Source of the DNA: Paraclostridium tenue
Lineage (GTDB): Bacteria; Bacillota; Clostridia; Peptostreptococcales; Peptostreptococcaceae
Assembly: GCF_039521565.1 (NCBI RefSeq)
Contig: NZ_BAAACP010000001.1
Span: forward strand, 248,001 to 312,000
Direction: 5' to 3'
Length of the DNA: 64,000 nucleotides
The notes below the pieces were generated by a model. It was not told the DNA's origin. It saw nothing but the letters and a program-made list of their open reading frames with translations, and did no database searches. Positions 26,488-35,285 of the stretch are shown here, in pieces. A program made the position numbers and the translations under genes. Position 1 is the first letter of the stretch. Each line of letters starts with the position of its first letter.

Positions 26488-27822
26488 ATGGAAGGTACGG
26501 ATATAAACAGTAGGGAAAATTTATATAAAGATTTTGAATTAATGGATTCGTTTAGAATAGTAATATATTCAATATTAGGTATTTTTATATTTTTTATACC
26601 TATAAATATAAATGGACATTCAAATACAATTTTATATCACATATATTTTTTTATAGAAGAAAAGTATATAGAATTAATTAAAATATATATTTTTATAATG
26701 GTATCTATAGGATCTATATTTCAAATGTTAAAATATAAAGATAAAGATTGTGATATTTTTTCTAATATAATTAGATGTGTAAAACCTATAAGTATACTAT
26801 TTATATTTATAATTTTCTCAAAAAAAGACTATAACTTATATAGTAATGATAGCTTATTATTTATGCAAGATTTAATATTAAAATCAGTTATATTGCTTTC
26901 ACTAAGTTCTATATTCATGCCACTTATAATGGAATATGGTCTTTTGGATATAGTAGAAGCTTATTTTCATAAATATATGAAAAAAAATTTTAAGCTAAGT
27001 GGAAAATGTATATTAAATATTATAGTATATTTATTTATAGATACATTTAGTGGAATGTTTATGACAAATAAATTATATAAAAAAGGAAAGTTAAGACATA
27101 ATGAAGTTTGTATATTAGTGTCTTGTTTTTCTTTTACAAGTATAACGAATTATTTTTATTTAGCTGATGAATTAAAATTAGAATCTAAAATAGTTATAAT
27201 GATTGTATCTTTATTTTTAAGTTTATTTTCAAATTATATAGTGTGTAGAATATGGCCATTAAAAAACAAAAAAAAATCCTACTTAAATAAAACGTTATAT
27301 AAAGAAAAGTATTTTAAAAAAGATAGATTTAAAAATGCTGTGAGAAAATATTTATTGAATAAGGAAAATAATAAGTTGTTTTCACTTATAGTAGAAAATT
27401 TCAAAGAATCATTTAATATAATTATGACAATATTACCAAATTTAGTTATAATTATATTTATAGGAGAGTTTTTAATAAATAATACTGGATTAGTTAATAC
27501 TATTAGTTATATTATACAACCGATTATGGAACTGCTAAAATTACCAAATAAAATACAATTAAGCGATTCTATATGTTTAAGTTTATTTAATATTAATAGA
27601 GTTGTAAAGTTTATAAATAATGATATAGCTAATGTATCGATTTTTATAATATTTATTATGTCTATTGCGCAAACGATATCACTAACTGGTAATATATTGT
27701 ATTCAAGCAGTATAGACATACCATTAAAAAAAGTAGAATTCATAATAATTGGTATAGAGAAATTATTAATAACTCTAATATTAGTATCTTTAGTTTATTA
27801 TTTAAATTTAATCTATTTATAA
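26488..27822 (+). CDS. YjiH-like membrane protein with Gate (nucleoside recognition) domains
   Basis: A 444-residue polytopic protein with about 11 helices. The repeated hydrophobic blocks with conserved Gly and Asn, such as IILPNLVIIIFIGEFLINNTG (its core ILPNLVIIIFIGEFL) and the SLFNINRVVKFINND region, fit the YjiH/Gate family, membrane proteins of unknown substrate related to nucleoside transporters and SpoIVFA-era spore proteins SpmA/SpmB. AAAGGAGTG precedes the ATG. It sits 19 bases before the M42 peptidase gene, so the two are probably co-transcribed, which could hint at peptide or amino-acid use. Confidence 0.75.
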   Translation: MEGTDINSRENLYKDFELMDSFRIVIYSILGIFIFFIPININGHSNTILYHIYFFIEEKYIELIKIYIFIMVSIGSIFQMLKYKDKDCDIFSNIIRCVKPISILFIFIIFSKKDYNLYSNDSLLFMQDLILKSVILLSLSSIFMPLIMEYGLLDIVEAYFHKYMKKNFKLSGKCILNIIVYLFIDTFSGMFMTNKLYKKGKLRHNEVCILVSCFSFTSITNYFYLADELKLESKIVIMIVSLFLSLFSNYIVCRIWPLKNKKKSYLNKTLYKEKYFKKDRFKNAVRKYLLNKENNKLFSLIVENFKESFNIIMTILPNLVIIIFIGEFLINNTGLVNTISYIIQPIMELLKLPNKIQLSDSICLSLFNINRVVKFINNDIANVSIFIIFIMSIAQTISLTGNILYSSSIDIPLKKVEFIIIGIEKLLITLILVSLVYYLNLIYL

Positions 27823-27841
27823 ATAATAGGAGGTTTAGATT

Positions 27842-28873
27842 ATGGATTATAAAGCTGATTTAGTAAAAAAATATTTAAATGATGTATTAAACATACCTAG
27901 TCCATCAGGATATACTCAAAACATAATGGAGTATATAAAGAAAATTTTAGAAACACATAATGTAGATTATAAAGTTACGAATAAAGGAGCTATAGTTGCA
28001 ACTATAGAAGGAGAAGATACAGAATATCAAAAAACTTTATCTTGTCATGTAGATACTTTAGGAGCTATGGTAAAAGAAATTAAATCTAATTCAAGATTAG
28101 CATTAACTCAAGTTGGTGGGTATATGATGCACTCTATTGAAGGTGAGTGTTGTAAAATACATACAAGAGATGGTAAGGTTTATGAAGGTACTATACAAAC
28201 TACTAAACCATCTGTACACATACATTCAGATGCTAGGGAGTTACAAAGAATTCCAGCTAATTATGAAGTAGTTATAGATGAAGAAGTATTTACAAAAGAA
28301 GATACTCAAAAGTTAGGAATAGAAGTAGGAGACTTTATATCTTTTGATCCAAGAGTTAAAATGACTGATTCTGGATTTATTAAATCTAGACATTTAGATG
28401 ACAAAGCTTCAGTGGCGGCAGTTTTATATATAATAGAATATATAAAACTTGTTGGTATAAAACCTAAAAATACTATAAATTTCTTCTTTAGTAACTATGA
28501 AGAAGTTGGTCATGGTTCATCAGCATCTATACCAGAAAAAACAAAAGAATTTATAGCAATTGATATGGGATGTCCTGGAGAAGGTCAAAATTCAACTGAA
28601 TATGATGTATGTATATGTGCAAAAGATTCAGGTGGACCATATAACTATGAGTTAACTACTAGACTTATAAATCTAGCTAAGGATAATAATATAGGATATA
28701 AAGTTGATACTTATCCAAATTATGGTTCAGATGCAGGTGCTATGATAAGAGCTGGATATGATGCAAAAACTGCTTTAATAGGCGCTGGTATATTTGCATC
28801 ACATGGATATGAAAGAACAAATATAAAAGCTATAATAGAAACTATAAAATTAATAATGGAATATATTAAATAA
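27842..28873 (+). CDS. M42-family metallo-aminopeptidase
   Basis: Cytoplasmic two-metal aminopeptidase of the glutamyl-aminopeptidase (PepA/FrvX/YsdC) type, trimming small peptides. Length 343 is normal. Metal ligands appear in SCHVDTLGAMV (His and Asp, near 62), SRHLDDKASVAAVLY (bridging Asp near 180), NYEEVGHG (catalytic Glu, near 214) and the late ASHGYERT His. AGGAGGT precedes the ATG. It follows the YjiH-like gene at 19 bases. Confidence 0.92.
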   Translation: MDYKADLVKKYLNDVLNIPSPSGYTQNIMEYIKKILETHNVDYKVTNKGAIVATIEGEDTEYQKTLSCHVDTLGAMVKEIKSNSRLALTQVGGYMMHSIEGECCKIHTRDGKVYEGTIQTTKPSVHIHSDARELQRIPANYEVVIDEEVFTKEDTQKLGIEVGDFISFDPRVKMTDSGFIKSRHLDDKASVAAVLYIIEYIKLVGIKPKNTINFFFSNYEEVGHGSSASIPEKTKEFIAIDMGCPGEGQNSTEYDVCICAKDSGGPYNYELTTRLINLAKDNNIGYKVDTYPNYGSDAGAMIRAGYDAKTALIGAGIFASHGYERTNIKAIIETIKLIMEYIK

Positions 28874-28874
28874 T

Positions 28875-28922
28875 AAAAAAGCTGTTAAGCACATTAAAAT
28901 AGTGTCTTAACAGCTTTTTATT
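28875..28922 (+). terminator. Terminator after the M42 peptidase gene
   Basis: AAAAGCTGTTAAG/CTTAACAGCTTTT stem with an inner CAC/GTG pairing and T tail. Confidence 0.85.
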
Positions 28923-28951
28923 AGTACTTGAAATAAAAAACTAAAAATTAT

Positions 28952-28988
28952 TTAACACAGTATTGTGTAACACACAGTATTGTGTTAA
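28952..28988. promoter_or_regulatory. Tandem PadR-type operators ACACAGTATTGTGT x2
   Basis: Two identical 14-base palindromes (ACACA-GTAT-TGTGT) start at 28955 and 28972, 17 bp apart, the whole flanked by TTA and TAA. TATAAT follows at 28997-29002, so a protein bound here would cover the -35 region of the padR operon. Confidence 0.75.
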
Positions 28989-29062
28989 TATGAGTTTATA
29001 ATGATTAAACAAGGTACTGTATAAAACATAGTAGTTTGTTTATTAAAGAAAGGATAGAGTAT

Positions 29063-29374
29063 ATGAATACACAATTCAAAAAAGGTGTTTTAGAAATATG
29101 TGTGCTAGCACTTATACATAAAAAAGATATGTATGGATATGAGATAGTACAAAATATATCTAAAGTAATTGAAGTTAATGAAGGAACTATATATCCTTTG
29201 TTAAGACGATTGACAAAAGAAGGTTACTTTGAAACATATATACTAGAATCAAGTGAAGGACCAGCAAGAAAGTATTATAAAATAACTGAGCTGGGTAGAG
29301 ATAATTTAATAAATCTTAAGCGTGAATGGAAAAACTTCACTAGTGCTGTAGATTATCTTATAAATTTAGATTAA
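29063..29374 (+). CDS. PadR family transcriptional regulator
   Basis: A short (103 residues) PadR repressor. The winged helix is visible as FKKGVLEICVLALIHKKDMYG at the start (core LEICVLALIHKKDMYGYEI), NEGTIYPLLRRLTKEGYFE and the wing EGPARKYYKIT. A C-terminal helix makes the dimer. I begin at ATG 29063; the longer frame from 29036 runs over the AAAGGATAGAG ribosome site. It leads an operon with DUF1700 and DUF4097 genes, a common Firmicute arrangement, and probably represses it from the tandem palindromes upstream. Confidence 0.92.
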   Translation: MNTQFKKGVLEICVLALIHKKDMYGYEIVQNISKVIEVNEGTIYPLLRRLTKEGYFETYILESSEGPARKYYKITELGRDNLINLKREWKNFTSAVDYLINLD

Positions 29375-29384
29375 GGAGGTAGCT

Positions 29385-30104
29385 ATGTTGAATAAAAGAG
29401 AGTTTTTAGAGATATTAAAAGATTATTTATCTAATCATTTTTCAGATGATGAAGTTAATGATATATTAAGAGATTATGAAGAATACTTTATAGATGGGGA
29501 AATAGAGGGGAAAAGCGATATACAAATAATTGAATCATTGGGTTCACCTAAATCCATAGTAAGAGATTTAGTAGATGAAATGAATTCAAGCAAGATAAAT
29601 TCAAGTAATAAAAGATTTGATAAAATTTATGATAATTTAAATAAAGTTAAATTAAAATTTAGAGATAGATATAATAAATCAAAAGAAATTATAAATAATA
29701 AGTTAACTCCAAACTTAAAAGATGATGAAGAAGGTTTATCAACAAAACTTATAAAAATACTTTTAGCAGGATTAAGTGTAGGATTAATATTTGTAGGAAT
29801 TTTATTTGTATTATTTATGATTTTTATAGGTATAGTAATAATAGCATCAAATATTGCATTTGCTACATTACTTATAACATCAGGTCCATTATTTGCTTTA
29901 GATAAATCTATAACTTGGTTAATAATATTTATAAGTATAACTATATTAGGATTTGATATTTTGGGGATTCAAGTATATATATATGTATTAAAATTAGGAA
30001 AAAAATTATATAAACGTTATATAAATTGGCTAAAGAATAAAAAGATATATATAAATGCAAAAGAAAGAAAAGTAAATTATAAAGGAGATGATATAGATGA
30101 ATAA
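29385..30104 (+). CDS. HAAS-domain (DUF1700) membrane protein
   Basis: A 239-residue protein. Residues 1-75 are the HAAS helical domain (MLNKREFLEILKDYLSN, the acidic DILRDYEEYFIDG and ESLGSPKSIVRDLVDEM), a sensor-partner fold that travels with PadR regulators. Residues about 120-190 make three membrane helices, and the tail is basic. AAGGAGG lies just before the ATG, 10 bases after the padR stop. Its exact role is unknown; envelope stress sensing is suggested for such operons. Confidence 0.88.
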   Translation: MLNKREFLEILKDYLSNHFSDDEVNDILRDYEEYFIDGEIEGKSDIQIIESLGSPKSIVRDLVDEMNSSKINSSNKRFDKIYDNLNKVKLKFRDRYNKSKEIINNKLTPNLKDDEEGLSTKLIKILLAGLSVGLIFVGILFVLFMIFIGIVIIASNIAFATLLITSGPLFALDKSITWLIIFISITILGFDILGIQVYIYVLKLGKKLYKRYINWLKNKKIYINAKERKVNYKGDDIDE

Positions 30105-31104
30105 AAAAATAACAGTATTTGCAGTTATATTAATTGTAATAGGAATTATAGGAACTATATCATCAGCAGTGAATGCAGTTCCATTTGCAACAAATTATGT
30201 AAATGAAATTATAAGAAAAGCAAATGAAGAAGTTAATATATATGAAAAGAAAGTAGATATAAATAAATTAGATATAGAAACTAAGAATTTAAATGTTGAG
30301 ATAAGAAAAAGTGACTCAGATAAATTTATAATAAAACAAGTAGGTAACTTAAGTACTAATTCATTTACTATAGATGAAAATAATAAAGAATTTAATATAA
30401 AATCAAATAATGAAAATAAATATTTAGATTCAAAAATACAAGGATTTGGTGATGCTATATTAAATATGATTAATAACTCTTATAATAAAATTATAGTATT
30501 TGTTCCAAATCATGTGGACATAAAGGTTAGAACAAGTGTTGGAGATTTAATAGTAGAAAATAAAGATGTGTTACTTAATAAAGTAGAATTTAGTACTTCG
30601 CAAGGTCAGATTATATTACCTAAAGAAAGTAAAAATCTAGAAAATTTAAAAATTAGTTCTATGGGAACTATAAATCTAAAAGTTAGTGAACTTTTAGGAG
30701 TAAAAAATATAGATATAAGTACTCAAGGTAGCCTTTATATAGAATCTATGCCAGATGACATATTTGTAGATAATATAGAAAGTTTTATACCAGAATCCAT
30801 AGATATAATAACATCTAATAGAGATATCCATACTATAGATATAAAATCTAATATACCTATTGCTAAAAATTTAAACATAATTAATAAATCAGGACATGTT
30901 TATTTAGATTTACCTACAGATCATTATAATATACATTTTAATTTAAATTCATTAAGAGGAATACATTTTGATAATGAAAATCAAGATATTGAATCTGATA
31001 AATTAATAAATAAATTTGAAGGAAGTTTTAGAGGAGAAAAAGAAAATGAATTAAAATATAATGTATATGTTAACTCAGATAATATAAATGTATATAAAAA
31101 ATAA
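30097..31104 (+). CDS. DUF4097 beta-helix-like protein
   Basis: A 335-residue protein with an N-terminal membrane anchor (residues 5-25) and a long run of short strands typical of DUF4097 adhesin-like repeats: FIIKQVGNLSTNSF, IIVFVPNHVDIKVRTSVGDL, KVEFSTSQGQI, LKISSMGTINLKV, IDISTQGSLYIESM. It overlaps the HAAS gene by 8 bases, so translation is coupled. In related operons the DUF4097 protein is exposed outside and linked to envelope stress. A bidirectional terminator follows. Confidence 0.87.
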   Translation: MNKKITVFAVILIVIGIIGTISSAVNAVPFATNYVNEIIRKANEEVNIYEKKVDINKLDIETKNLNVEIRKSDSDKFIIKQVGNLSTNSFTIDENNKEFNIKSNNENKYLDSKIQGFGDAILNMINNSYNKIIVFVPNHVDIKVRTSVGDLIVENKDVLLNKVEFSTSQGQIILPKESKNLENLKISSMGTINLKVSELLGVKNIDISTQGSLYIESMPDDIFVDNIESFIPESIDIITSNRDIHTIDIKSNIPIAKNLNIINKSGHVYLDLPTDHYNIHFNLNSLRGIHFDNENQDIESDKLINKFEGSFRGEKENELKYNVYVNSDNINVYKK

Positions 31105-31118
31105 TATAGCTTAAATTA

Positions 31119-31151
31119 AATAAAGGAGCTTTTAAAAGCTCCTTTATTATT
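31119..31151. terminator. Bidirectional terminator
   Basis: AATAAAGGAGCTTTTAAAAGCTCCTTTATT is one unbroken palindrome (core stem AAAGGAGCTTTT) with T runs on both strands. It ends the DUF4097 operon and the minus-strand gene. Confidence 0.85.
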
Positions 31152-31633
31152 TAAAAAGCACTATTGCTATTTTTATTAGTTAAATAAGAAGCCATAGCAA
31201 GCATTCCAAGTCCTAATGTAAATTTAGCTTGTTGTTTGATTGCATATTTTGCGACAGGTACAGTTATTTTTCTAGTTTTAGGACTAATTAAACTTACTCC
31301 TGTTAATACTGTTGCAGAGGCTGCTGTAGCAGTTATAACGGGATGTTGTTTAGCATAATCCTTTACATAGTCAACTGTAGTTTTCATTTCATCAAAACAC
31401 TCATAACTCATACCACAGCAATCATCACTATAAGAACTTACTTCAAAGTTATCTTTTTTTTAAAACATATTTCCCATATCTTCTGTCATTTCATTAGTTT
31501 TATCCACTATATCGTGAGCTAATGTATTAGTTTTTGATAAAAGCTCAGAGGCTTTATCATCAGCTTTTTCTATATATTCTTGTCCTTTTTTTGTGTAATC
31601 ATCAATTTGATTATTAATTTTATTGTTATTCAA
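31151..31633 (-). pseudogene. Small amphipathic/membrane protein gene split by an in-frame TAA
   Basis: On the minus strand one frame runs from TTG 31633 (behind TGGAGTGA) to the stop at 31151, broken by TAA at 31462-31460. The first 57 codons encode an amphipathic helix (YTKKGQEYIEKADDKASELL, IVDKTNEMTEDMGNMF). After the stop come KKDNFEVSSYSDDCCG and an 86-residue segment from ATG 31411 with two hydrophobic helices. That ATG has no ribosome site, so the segment looks like the second half of one protein. The stop is in TTTTAAAAAAAA, so a single A-to-T change from AAA would create it. Layout recalls YtxH-like stress proteins. Two separate small genes remain possible. Confidence 0.6.
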
Positions 31634-31863
31634 TTAAATCACTCCAATCAACTATAATTTTGTGCTTTGATAGATATTCATTTAGTAGTATATTATGCAA
31701 TAACTAATATTTTATAGTAAGAAAAAAATAAGTTTAAAGGTAATTTATGTATAAATTCTAGATTTTATTAGTAACCAGAAAAAGCTACTTTCATATAATT
31801 ATTATTAAGCATATTAATTTGCTTAGTTAAAATAAAAATACAACAAAGGAGTTTTGACTATCT

Positions 31864-33132
31864 ATGACTATTATGAGAAAAAAGAAAAAATCTAATAATA
31901 GCTGTGCTATGAATTCAGGATATCACTGTAAGAAAGATAAAGATGCTTACTGTGAGCCATGTAAAAAGCCAGTTTATAAAAAATGTGATCCATGTAAAGA
32001 TTATGATATGCATAAAAAACATGATATGTCTTGTTGTCCTCCAGGACCATGTGAAGACTGTGAAATAAAATTTGATGATACATGTGTTAAATTAGCTCAA
32101 CAAGCTGAAAAACTTTTCAAAAAAGCTTTAGATTGCGAATGTTTAGCAGTTGAATCATATGAAGAAGCTAGAGAATTTGATAAAAAAGCTAAAGCATTAG
32201 AAGCTAAAGCAAAAAGATTAGCTAAGGAATCAGTAGAAAATGAATGTGAGGCTGAAAAACTAAGAAGACAAGCAAATGATCTTTTATGTAAATCAGAAGA
32301 GCTTTGTGAAAAAGCTAAATGTTTATATAAAGAGGCAGAAACTGCAGGAGATGAAGCTGAGAGATTCTGTGAAAAAGCTAAGTGCTTATATGAAAAAGCT
32401 CAAAATGAAAATGAACAAGCAAAATGCTTATATTCTCAAGCTATGAAATGCGATGAAAAAGCTATGAACTGTTATAAGGAAGCTGGAGAAAAAATAAAAG
32501 AGTATGAAGATAAATCTAAAAAATGTGAAGATATGATGAAAAAATGCCAAGATAAAATAAAAGGATGCTATGACATGGATGATTGTAAAAAAATGAAAAA
32601 AAGCTGTTATGTTGATTTAGGAATAGAAGAACCTTGTAAGCCTAAATCTTGTCATGATAAATACGACAAGTGTGATAAAAAATATGATAAGCATAATAAA
32701 TGCGAAGATAAATATGTTAAATGTGGTAAAAAGATGAATCCAAGTTGCGGATGTGAAGTTAAATATGTATTCCCAACATACACTCAAAAACCTAAGAAAG
32801 AAATGAAGAAAAATAACGAATGTGAATATGAATATTGTGATATGTTTAATCAATATAATAAAAAAAATGAGTACTATTATGAAGATAACTACTGTGATTT
32901 AGATGATATTACTTTAATAAAGGAAGAAGAAACTGGATTATATATAAATCCAATATATAATATGGAACCAATGCAATACATGGGAGATTTTGCTTGTAAG
33001 TATCCATCTATGGATGAACCATATATGTATATTGATAAAATGGGAATGGAAGAAATGCAAGATATGTGGATGAATTACTATATGTATATGCAAAACATGA
33101 TGCAAAACATGATGCAAAATATGGAAGATTAA
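31864..33132 (+). CDS. Cysteine-rich coiled-coil protein, probably exosporium/spore coat
   Basis: Of 422 residues 38 are cysteine by my count, about 9%. Residues 1-60 are Lys/Cys-rich (CEPCKKPVYKKC, SCCPPGPCEDC). Residues 65-245 are a long helix with repeats such as CEKAKCLYKEA and CEKAKCLYEKA, spaced by multiples of seven (21, then 14), so a coiled coil. Residues 250-300 are again Cys/Lys/His-rich, and the tail is Met/Tyr-rich (YMYMQNMMQNMMQNM). There is no signal peptide. Such Cys-rich proteins build the exosporium in C. difficile (CdeC, CdeM); I infer that role by composition, not by alignment. Start at ATG 31864; the AAAGGAG site is 12 bases off, longer than usual. Confidence 0.72.
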   Translation: MTIMRKKKKSNNSCAMNSGYHCKKDKDAYCEPCKKPVYKKCDPCKDYDMHKKHDMSCCPPGPCEDCEIKFDDTCVKLAQQAEKLFKKALDCECLAVESYEEAREFDKKAKALEAKAKRLAKESVENECEAEKLRRQANDLLCKSEELCEKAKCLYKEAETAGDEAERFCEKAKCLYEKAQNENEQAKCLYSQAMKCDEKAMNCYKEAGEKIKEYEDKSKKCEDMMKKCQDKIKGCYDMDDCKKMKKSCYVDLGIEEPCKPKSCHDKYDKCDKKYDKHNKCEDKYVKCGKKMNPSCGCEVKYVFPTYTQKPKKEMKKNNECEYEYCDMFNQYNKKNEYYYEDNYCDLDDITLIKEEETGLYINPIYNMEPMQYMGDFACKYPSMDEPYMYIDKMGMEEMQDMWMNYYMYMQNMMQNMMQNMED

Positions 33133-33134
33133 TA

Positions 33135-33182
33135 ATAAATAAATCAAAGCTCATAGTTAAGACTATGAGCTTTGATTTATTT
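33135..33182. terminator. Very long terminator hairpin after the Cys-rich gene
   Basis: About 20 bp of perfect pairing centred on AAAGCTCATAG-TTAAGA-CTATGAGCTTT, among the longest in the window. Confidence 0.85.
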
Positions 33183-33238
33183 ATTGTAAAATAAGATTGA
33201 ATAAAATTTATGTATATTAAGAGTAGGGGGTAATTAAC

Positions 33239-33940
33239 ATGAAAAATTTTAGAAGTAGTTTTTATATATTAATTATGGGTGTAATGCTTGTATTTGCTAT
33301 TGGATGTGATAAAAAAGAAGTTAAAGATGTAAGTAATAACGACAAAATTAAGATTGACAAAAAGAAAGAAGAGTTTACTCCGGTTTTTAAAAAAGAGGAT
33401 ATACCAAAATCTGTATATGAAAAAATGTTAGGAAAGTCTATTCCTAATAAAGATTTAGTGGATATAAGTAAATTATCTTACTTAACAATTACATATTATG
33501 GATTTGACGACAAACCTCATTTAGGCGAGATGATAGTTAATAAATCAGTTTCTAGTGAAGTTTTAGACATATTTAAAGAACTTTTTGAAAAGAAATATCC
33601 TATAGAAAAAATGAAACTAATTGATGAATATAATGCAGATGATAATTTAGCAATGAAAGATAACAATACATCTGCATTTAATTATAGAGTTATAGAGGGA
33701 TCTAATGTTTTATCCAATCATTCTAAAGGTTTAGCAATAGATATTAATACACTTATAAATCCTATGGTTAAAAATGGTCAAGTTAGCCCTAAAGAAGGAA
33801 AAGAGTATGTAGATAGAACTATTAATGCTAAAGGAATGATAAAAAAAGGAGATGCATGTTATGAAGCTTTTATAAAAAGAGGATGGACTTGGGGTGGAGA
33901 TTGGAATACTTTAAAAGACTATCAACATTTCGAAAAATAA
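33239..33940 (+). CDS. M15-family D-Ala-D-Ala carboxypeptidase-like lipoprotein
   Basis: Probably a wall peptidase of the VanY/CwlK type (Peptidase_M15_4). The 233 residues begin with a signal peptide ending in AIGC, so it is lipid-anchored. Zinc-site residues are in LSNHSKGLAIDIN (His and Asp, near 163-170) and DYQHFEK at the end (final His). WTWGGDW just before it is also typical. GGGGGTAA precedes the ATG. It is a single gene between two strong terminators. Confidence 0.87.
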   Translation: MKNFRSSFYILIMGVMLVFAIGCDKKEVKDVSNNDKIKIDKKKEEFTPVFKKEDIPKSVYEKMLGKSIPNKDLVDISKLSYLTITYYGFDDKPHLGEMIVNKSVSSEVLDIFKELFEKKYPIEKMKLIDEYNADDNLAMKDNNTSAFNYRVIEGSNVLSNHSKGLAIDINTLINPMVKNGQVSPKEGKEYVDRTINAKGMIKKGDACYEAFIKRGWTWGGDWNTLKDYQHFEK

Positions 33941-33974
33941 AGGAGATTATTTTTAAATAATCTCCTTTATTTTA
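33934..33974. terminator. Terminator overlapping the M15 stop codon
   Basis: AAATAAAGGAGATTATTT and its exact complement with AT loop; the TAA stop lies inside the 5' arm. Confidence 0.85.
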
Positions 33975-33994
33975 AGATTTTATGAAAGAATATT

Positions 33995-34315
33995 TTATTT
34001 GGTTAATTCATTTTCTATTTGTTTGTATAAATTTTCCATCATAGTATTAAAACTTCGATTAGATTTCATATAATTACAAACCAAAGGATTATTAAAAAAT
34101 TTATCATATTCTCTATTTAGTTGACTTATTTTTTTAGATGCATCCTCAATTTTATATCTTGAATATATTAAATTTTTCTTTTTAACGTATTCATCAAATT
34201 GCTTTTTCAAAGATGCATTTTTATCTAATTCTTTTTTTGCTTTATTCATAGATTTAAATTCATTACTACTTCTAATGCAAAAAGCTAGTTCTTTTGCCTT
34301 TTCATTTATATTCAA
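33995..34315 (-). CDS. YlbF/YmcA family protein
   Basis: A 106-residue, all-helical, Lys-rich protein. KAKELAFCIRSSNEFKSMNKA and NREYDKFFNNPLVCNYM fit the Com_YlbF family, which includes the Bacillus RicA/RicF proteins that help RNase Y mature operon mRNAs and promote competence and sporulation. I start at TTG 34315 behind AAAGGGGGA; the longer frame to 34342 would run through that site. Which member of the family it is cannot be said; it has two cysteines where the Ric proteins use cysteines for Fe-S clusters. Confidence 0.8.
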   Translation of the reverse strand: MNINEKAKELAFCIRSSNEFKSMNKAKKELDKNASLKKQFDEYVKKKNLIYSRYKIEDASKKISQLNREYDKFFNNPLVCNYMKSNRSFNTMMENLYKQIENELTK

Positions 34316-34487
34316 ATTATTTTCCCCCTTTAAATTAAACAAAAAATTTGATACCTATAAATTATTTTATAAAAAAAATTTATAAGTGTTACCCAAACTA
34401 TAAAATTAAATTTGTATCAAATTTATATTTTATAGAATAGTATATATTATGAAACAAAAAGACCTATAAGAACTATACAACGTGGAA

Positions 34488-34517
34488 AAGAGACCTTTTT
34501 ATAAGGTCTCTTTTATA
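34488..34517 (-). terminator. Terminator of the GNAT gene
   Basis: AAAAGAGACCTT/AAGGTCTCTTTT stem with AT loop, read from the minus strand. Confidence 0.82.
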
Positions 34518-35127
34518 TTACACAAGTTATTATATCTTCATCTATTATATTTTCATTTACATCACTTGGGAATAAGTCTTTAATGAAAATATTTCTTAAA
34601 ATTCCATGTTCATTCTTTTGTTGAGTTTTAAATTCAAATCCTTTGCTTATTATATTATTTAGGCTATGGATATTATCAACAGCAGAAACTGTAACTATAT
34701 ATTTTTTTTGTTGTGATTTAGCTATATCTATTCTTAAATCAAGTAATTTACTTTGTAAAGAATTACCTCTATACATAGGATGAACCATAACAAAACCTGA
34801 TATAAATGTATTTTTAATATCTTCTAAGGAAATACCTAAAGAAGATAAAGTTTCTAAATCATTTATGTTAGGAACATCACAAAGAGCACAAGCAATAAGT
34901 TCTAAACCTACATAACACCCAATTATAAATCCACCATTTTCTATTGTTTTTTTCAAAGAATCATAATTTCTATTTTTTAACCAATTTTTATTATCCATAG
35001 AATTACTTACTTCTTCATATAGTTTTGATATATCACCAAAATTTTCCTCACTTAAAAAACAGATATTTGCATATATATTATTAGTAAGAACATTATTTAC
35101 TTTAGATAGTTTTACTTTTGTTAGCAA
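34513..35127 (-). CDS. GNAT-family acetyltransferase
   Basis: Predicted to move an acetyl group from acetyl-CoA to an amine. The 204 residues include FVMVHPMYRGNSLQSKLLDL (core HPMYRGNSLQSKLL, the CoA pyrophosphate loop, near residue 118), followed by VTVSAVDNIHSLNNIISKGF, the family's strand and C-terminal motif. GFIIGCYVGLELIACALC earlier is the central strand pair. TTG 35127 is the start, behind GAAAGAGGTG. The substrate is unknown. Confidence 0.82.
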   Translation of the reverse strand: MLTKVKLSKVNNVLTNNIYANICFLSEENFGDISKLYEEVSNSMDNKNWLKNRNYDSLKKTIENGGFIIGCYVGLELIACALCDVPNINDLETLSSLGISLEDIKNTFISGFVMVHPMYRGNSLQSKLLDLRIDIAKSQQKKYIVTVSAVDNIHSLNNIISKGFEFKTQQKNEHGILRNIFIKDLFPSDVNENIIDEDIITCVI

Positions 35128-35285
35128 CTAAGCACCTCTTTCCTTTGATTTAATATTAGACAATTATACCATAAATTTGATTATATTTGATTAAAAAAAT
35201 GTAAAAACTATAAAAAATATTATAATAGCTTTAAAATACTCCATAATATTAAGCTTAAGTCTATTATTTGATAGGAGGCACAAAT

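Noticed and set aside
32938..33147. Minus-strand His/Ile-rich frame opposite the Cys-rich gene
   Set aside because: Antisense of the Met/Tyr-rich tail; no start signals.
34344..34424. 11-bp inverted repeat AAATTTGATAC...GTATCAAATTT upstream of YlbF
   Set aside because: Arms are 59 bases apart in very AT-rich DNA, no T tract and no promoter fit; likely chance.
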